The notes below the pieces were generated by a model. It was not told the origin of the DNA and did no database searches. It worked only from the letters and a program-made list of their open reading frames with translations. Below are positions 4,789 to 5,987 of a stretch of 5,987 nt of DNA, one piece after another. The DNA is from Bdellovibrionales bacterium. GTDB lineage: Bacteria > Bdellovibrionota > JAFGOL01. Both the position numbers and the translations under genes were made by a program. Numbering within the stretch: position 1 is the stretch's first letter; each line of letters opens with the position of its first letter. The stretch is taken from positions 299-6,285 of the forward strand of contig JAKIZQ010000064.1 in NCBI GenBank assembly GCA_022707945.1, written 5' to 3'.

Positions 4789-5646
4789 TAATCCATATAT
4801 CTTCTTTTGCACCTCGTAACTTGGTAATATTGCTAATGGAACTGGCGGTTTCCCTCCCAGAGACCTGTGTGGTCTTATGTGGTTATATTCCTTTCTCCAC
4901 ATATTTATCAGTGTGCTTGCCTCGTTGAGCGTATAGAACAGTTCTCTGTCGAGTAGCTCGTCTCGCATCTTGCCGTTAAAAGACTCTACATAACCATTCT
5001 CCCAAGGACTTCCAGGCTCTATAAATAATGTCTTTACGTTTAACTCGCTGAGCCATTTTCTTAATGCTTCTGCAATAAACTCAGAACCATTATCAGAGCG
5101 GATAAACATGGGGGTTCCGTGAACAAGGAACAGATCCGCAAGCGTTTCTATTACATCAAAAGATTTAATACTCCTCTTTGTTACTGTTGCAAGGCACTCT
5201 CTAGAATACTCGTCAATAATGTTCAACACCCTGAACGATCTTCCGTCGTGCGTTCTATCCATAACAAAGTCGTAGGACCATACATGGTTTTTGTAGATAG
5301 GCTTATGTCTTATGCAAGAACCGTCGTTCAACCACAGCCTTCCACGTTTAGGTTGCTTCTGTGGCACTTTTAACCCCTCTTGTCTCCATATCCTTTCTAT
5401 CCTCTTTGTGTTCACTTTCCACCCTTCAAGTTTTAGTAAATCCGTTATTCTTCTATAACCATAACGACCATATTTAGATGCAAGTTCTATAACCCTTTTT
5501 GTAAGAACATCTTCGTCATCCTTCTTAACCTTGGTATATCGCTGGGTGGTCCTGTATTGTCCTATTGCCTTACAAGCTCGGCGTTCTGATACTTTAAATA
5601 TCTCTCTTACTTGCTGTACCGCACGCCGCCGACGGTCAGCACTTAA
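4780..5646 (-). CDS. IS3 transposase OrfB (catalytic part of the OrfAB fusion)
   Basis: The frame is open from 5655 but has no ATG start. It is best read as the -1 continuation of orfA, entering at the TTA codon at 5646 as LSADRRRRAVQQ. The fused OrfAB would be 380 residues. An HTH_21-like region (YGRYGYRRITDLLKLEGWKV, then NTKRIERIWRQEGL) precedes the rve/integrase core. The catalytic triad is complete: D218 in WSYDFV, D277 in RSDNGSEF and E313 in NGYVESFNGK, with exactly 35 residues between the second Asp and Glu. R320 sits seven residues after the Glu, as in active IS3 enzymes. The C-terminal YNHIRPHRSLGGKPP motif is intact. The enzyme cuts and joins the IS ends through a circular intermediate, as is known for the family. 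The GTG at 5415 is an internal Val. The stop TAA is followed in the same frame, with no other stop, by the lipoprotein gene. Confidence 0.93.
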   Translation of the reverse strand, partial: LSADRRRRAVQQVREIFKVSERRACKAIGQYRTTQRYTKVKKDDEDVLTKRVIELASKYGRYGYRRITDLLKLEGWKVNTKRIERIWRQEGLKVPQKQPKRGRLWLNDGSCIRHKPIYKNHVWSYDFVMDRTHDGRSFRVLNIIDEYSRECLATVTKRSIKSFDVIETLADLFLVHGTPMFIRSDNGSEFIAEALRKWLSELNVKTLFIEPGSPWENGYVESFNGKMRDELLDRELFYTLNEASTLINMWRKEYNHIRPHRSLGGKPPVPLAILPSYEVQKKIYGLLT

Positions 5647-5652
5647 AAATTT
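5613..5652 (-). promoter_or_regulatory. Programmed -1 ribosomal frameshift signal (slippery heptamer plus hairpin)
   Basis: In the orfA frame the codons GGA AAT TTT TAA contain the heptamer A AAT TTT (5646-5652), a canonical X XXY YYZ slippery site, directly before the orfA stop. Five bases further, 5613-5640 can fold into a stem: GCTG with CAGC, then A with T past one bulged A, then CCG with CGG, around an 11-base GC-rich loop. Spacing and geometry match known IS3 stimulatory hairpins. Slippage joins ...SKGNF to LSADRRR. Confidence 0.88.
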
Positions 5653-5921
5653 CCCTTACTTACCTCTTTGAGAATGGATATATCCAGTGCCTGGTCTGCA
5701 ACCACTCTCTTTAAACGGGTATTTTCTTTTTCTAGTTCTTTTAGCCTTTTTGCTTGTTCCATCTGGAGCGTTCCATACTCTTTTCTCCAGCGATAATACG
5801 TCTGGGCTGTGATCTCCAGCTTCTTTACCACTTCGTCAAGGCTTTTACCCTCGCTAAACATGATCTCTGCTTGTCTTAACTTGGAAATAATCTGCTCAAT
5901 GGCAAATCGTTTTCTCTTCAT
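5643..5921 (-). CDS. IS3 transposase OrfA (DNA-binding part)
   Basis: The 92-residue protein starts at an ATG preceded by AAAGGAGGT (5928-5936), almost a full match to the 16S anti-Shine-Dalgarno sequence, six bases away. Residues ~6-49 are the helix-turn-helix domain (RFAIEQIISKLRQAE, GKSLDEVVKKLEITAQTYYRWRKEYG) that recognises the terminal repeats. Residues ~55-88 form a coiled coil (QAKRLKELEKENTRLKRVVA and LDISILKEV) used for OrfA/OrfAB multimerisation, as known for IS3. OrfA alone normally limits transposition, while the frameshifted OrfAB is the active enzyme. The stop TAA overlaps the slippery site. A weak promoter lies upstream in the terminal repeat: CTGCCA, 17 bp, TTTAAA on the - strand, four of six at each box. 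Length is usual for the group. Confidence 0.94.
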   Translation of the reverse strand: MKRKRFAIEQIISKLRQAEIMFSEGKSLDEVVKKLEITAQTYYRWRKEYGTLQMEQAKRLKELEKENTRLKRVVADQALDISILKEVSKGNF

Positions 5922-5960
5922 AACCTGACCTCCTTTTGTTTAAATACTATCACATATTAT

Positions 5961-5987
5961 GTGGCAGCATTTTCGGGGGGCAGGTCA
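5961..5987. repeat. IS3 terminal inverted repeat, left end (IRL, upstream of orfA)
   Basis: Read on the - strand it starts TGACCTGCCCCCCG and ends TGCTGCCAC, mirroring the other end of the element over 26-27 bases. The final base of the window is the outer base of this repeat. The run of six C is two longer than at the other end. Confidence 0.9.

Larger units (their letters stand above)
4751..5987 (-). mobile_element. Complete IS3-family insertion sequence, IS407-like
   Basis: The element is 1237 bp, bounded by imperfect terminal inverted repeats that start TGACCTGCCCC, and contains overlapping orfA and orfB in the -1 relationship typical of IS3. Length, end sequence and protein motifs fit the IS407 subgroup. 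Both open frames, the catalytic triad, the frameshift signal and both ends are present, so the copy looks capable of transposition. Its right end coincides with the last base of the window, so the second flank, and thus any 3-4 bp target duplication, cannot be checked. The left flank candidate is CTGT at 4747-4750. It is oriented so that its genes read toward the lipoprotein operon. Confidence 0.93.

Noticed and set aside
5413..5415. GTG as the start of orfB
   Set aside because: The frame is open to 5655 and encodes normal OrfB N-terminal sequence; the frameshift site explains how it is entered.
1..5987. CRISPR array, tRNA, rRNA or origin
   Set aside because: No regularly spaced direct repeats, no cloverleaf-like segment with T-loop motif, and no iteron or DnaA-box cluster was found by reading both strands.

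Overview
This window looks like chromosomal DNA from a Gram-negative (diderm) bacterium with an AT-rich genome. It holds one housekeeping gene fragment, a stretch of short and poorly characterised cell-envelope genes, and one insertion sequence. Evidence for two membranes is a protein with a predicted outer-membrane barrel ending in Phe, plus a probable lipoprotein. I cannot name the species. The TypA fragment is divergent enough that I would not assign a phylum by eye.

Layout from left to right. (1) The C-terminal two thirds of the translation GTPase TypA/BipA on the + strand, cut by the window edge rather than by mutation. (2) A convergent YhcG/DUF1016-type PD-(D/E)XK nuclease gene on the - strand. 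It has an 11-bp perfect inverted repeat inside the coding region and two hairpins stacked in its leader, one of them across the start codon. (3) A divergent + strand gene for a small secreted, lysine-rich protein with eight mature cysteines, behind a very good extended -10 promoter. A G-quadruplex-type motif follows its stop codon. (4) A 342-bp gap with two inverted repeats, a probable hairpin terminator and a possible 25-residue hydrophobic peptide gene. (5) A - strand operon of three exported proteins, each with its own Shine-Dalgarno sequence and 18-19 nt spacers. In transcription order these are a lipoprotein with two copies of a beta-rich module, a 71-residue exported protein, and a two-part protein with Sel1-like cysteine pairs followed by a beta-barrel. 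(6) A complete IS3-family element (IS407-like) of 1237 bp running to the last base of the window, with both terminal inverted repeats, orfA, orfB and a textbook -1 frameshift signal.

The main biological point is the junction between (5) and (6). The IS landed between the lipoprotein operon's Shine-Dalgarno sequence and whatever promoter it once had, about 13 bp from the start codon and in the same orientation. The IS end itself carries a promoter-like sequence (TTAACA, 17 bp, TATAGG) pointing into the operon. The envelope operon may therefore now be driven by the insertion sequence. No CRISPR array, tRNA, rRNA or recognisable multi-gene defence system was seen. The DUF1016 nuclease is the only candidate defence-type gene, and its role is not established.
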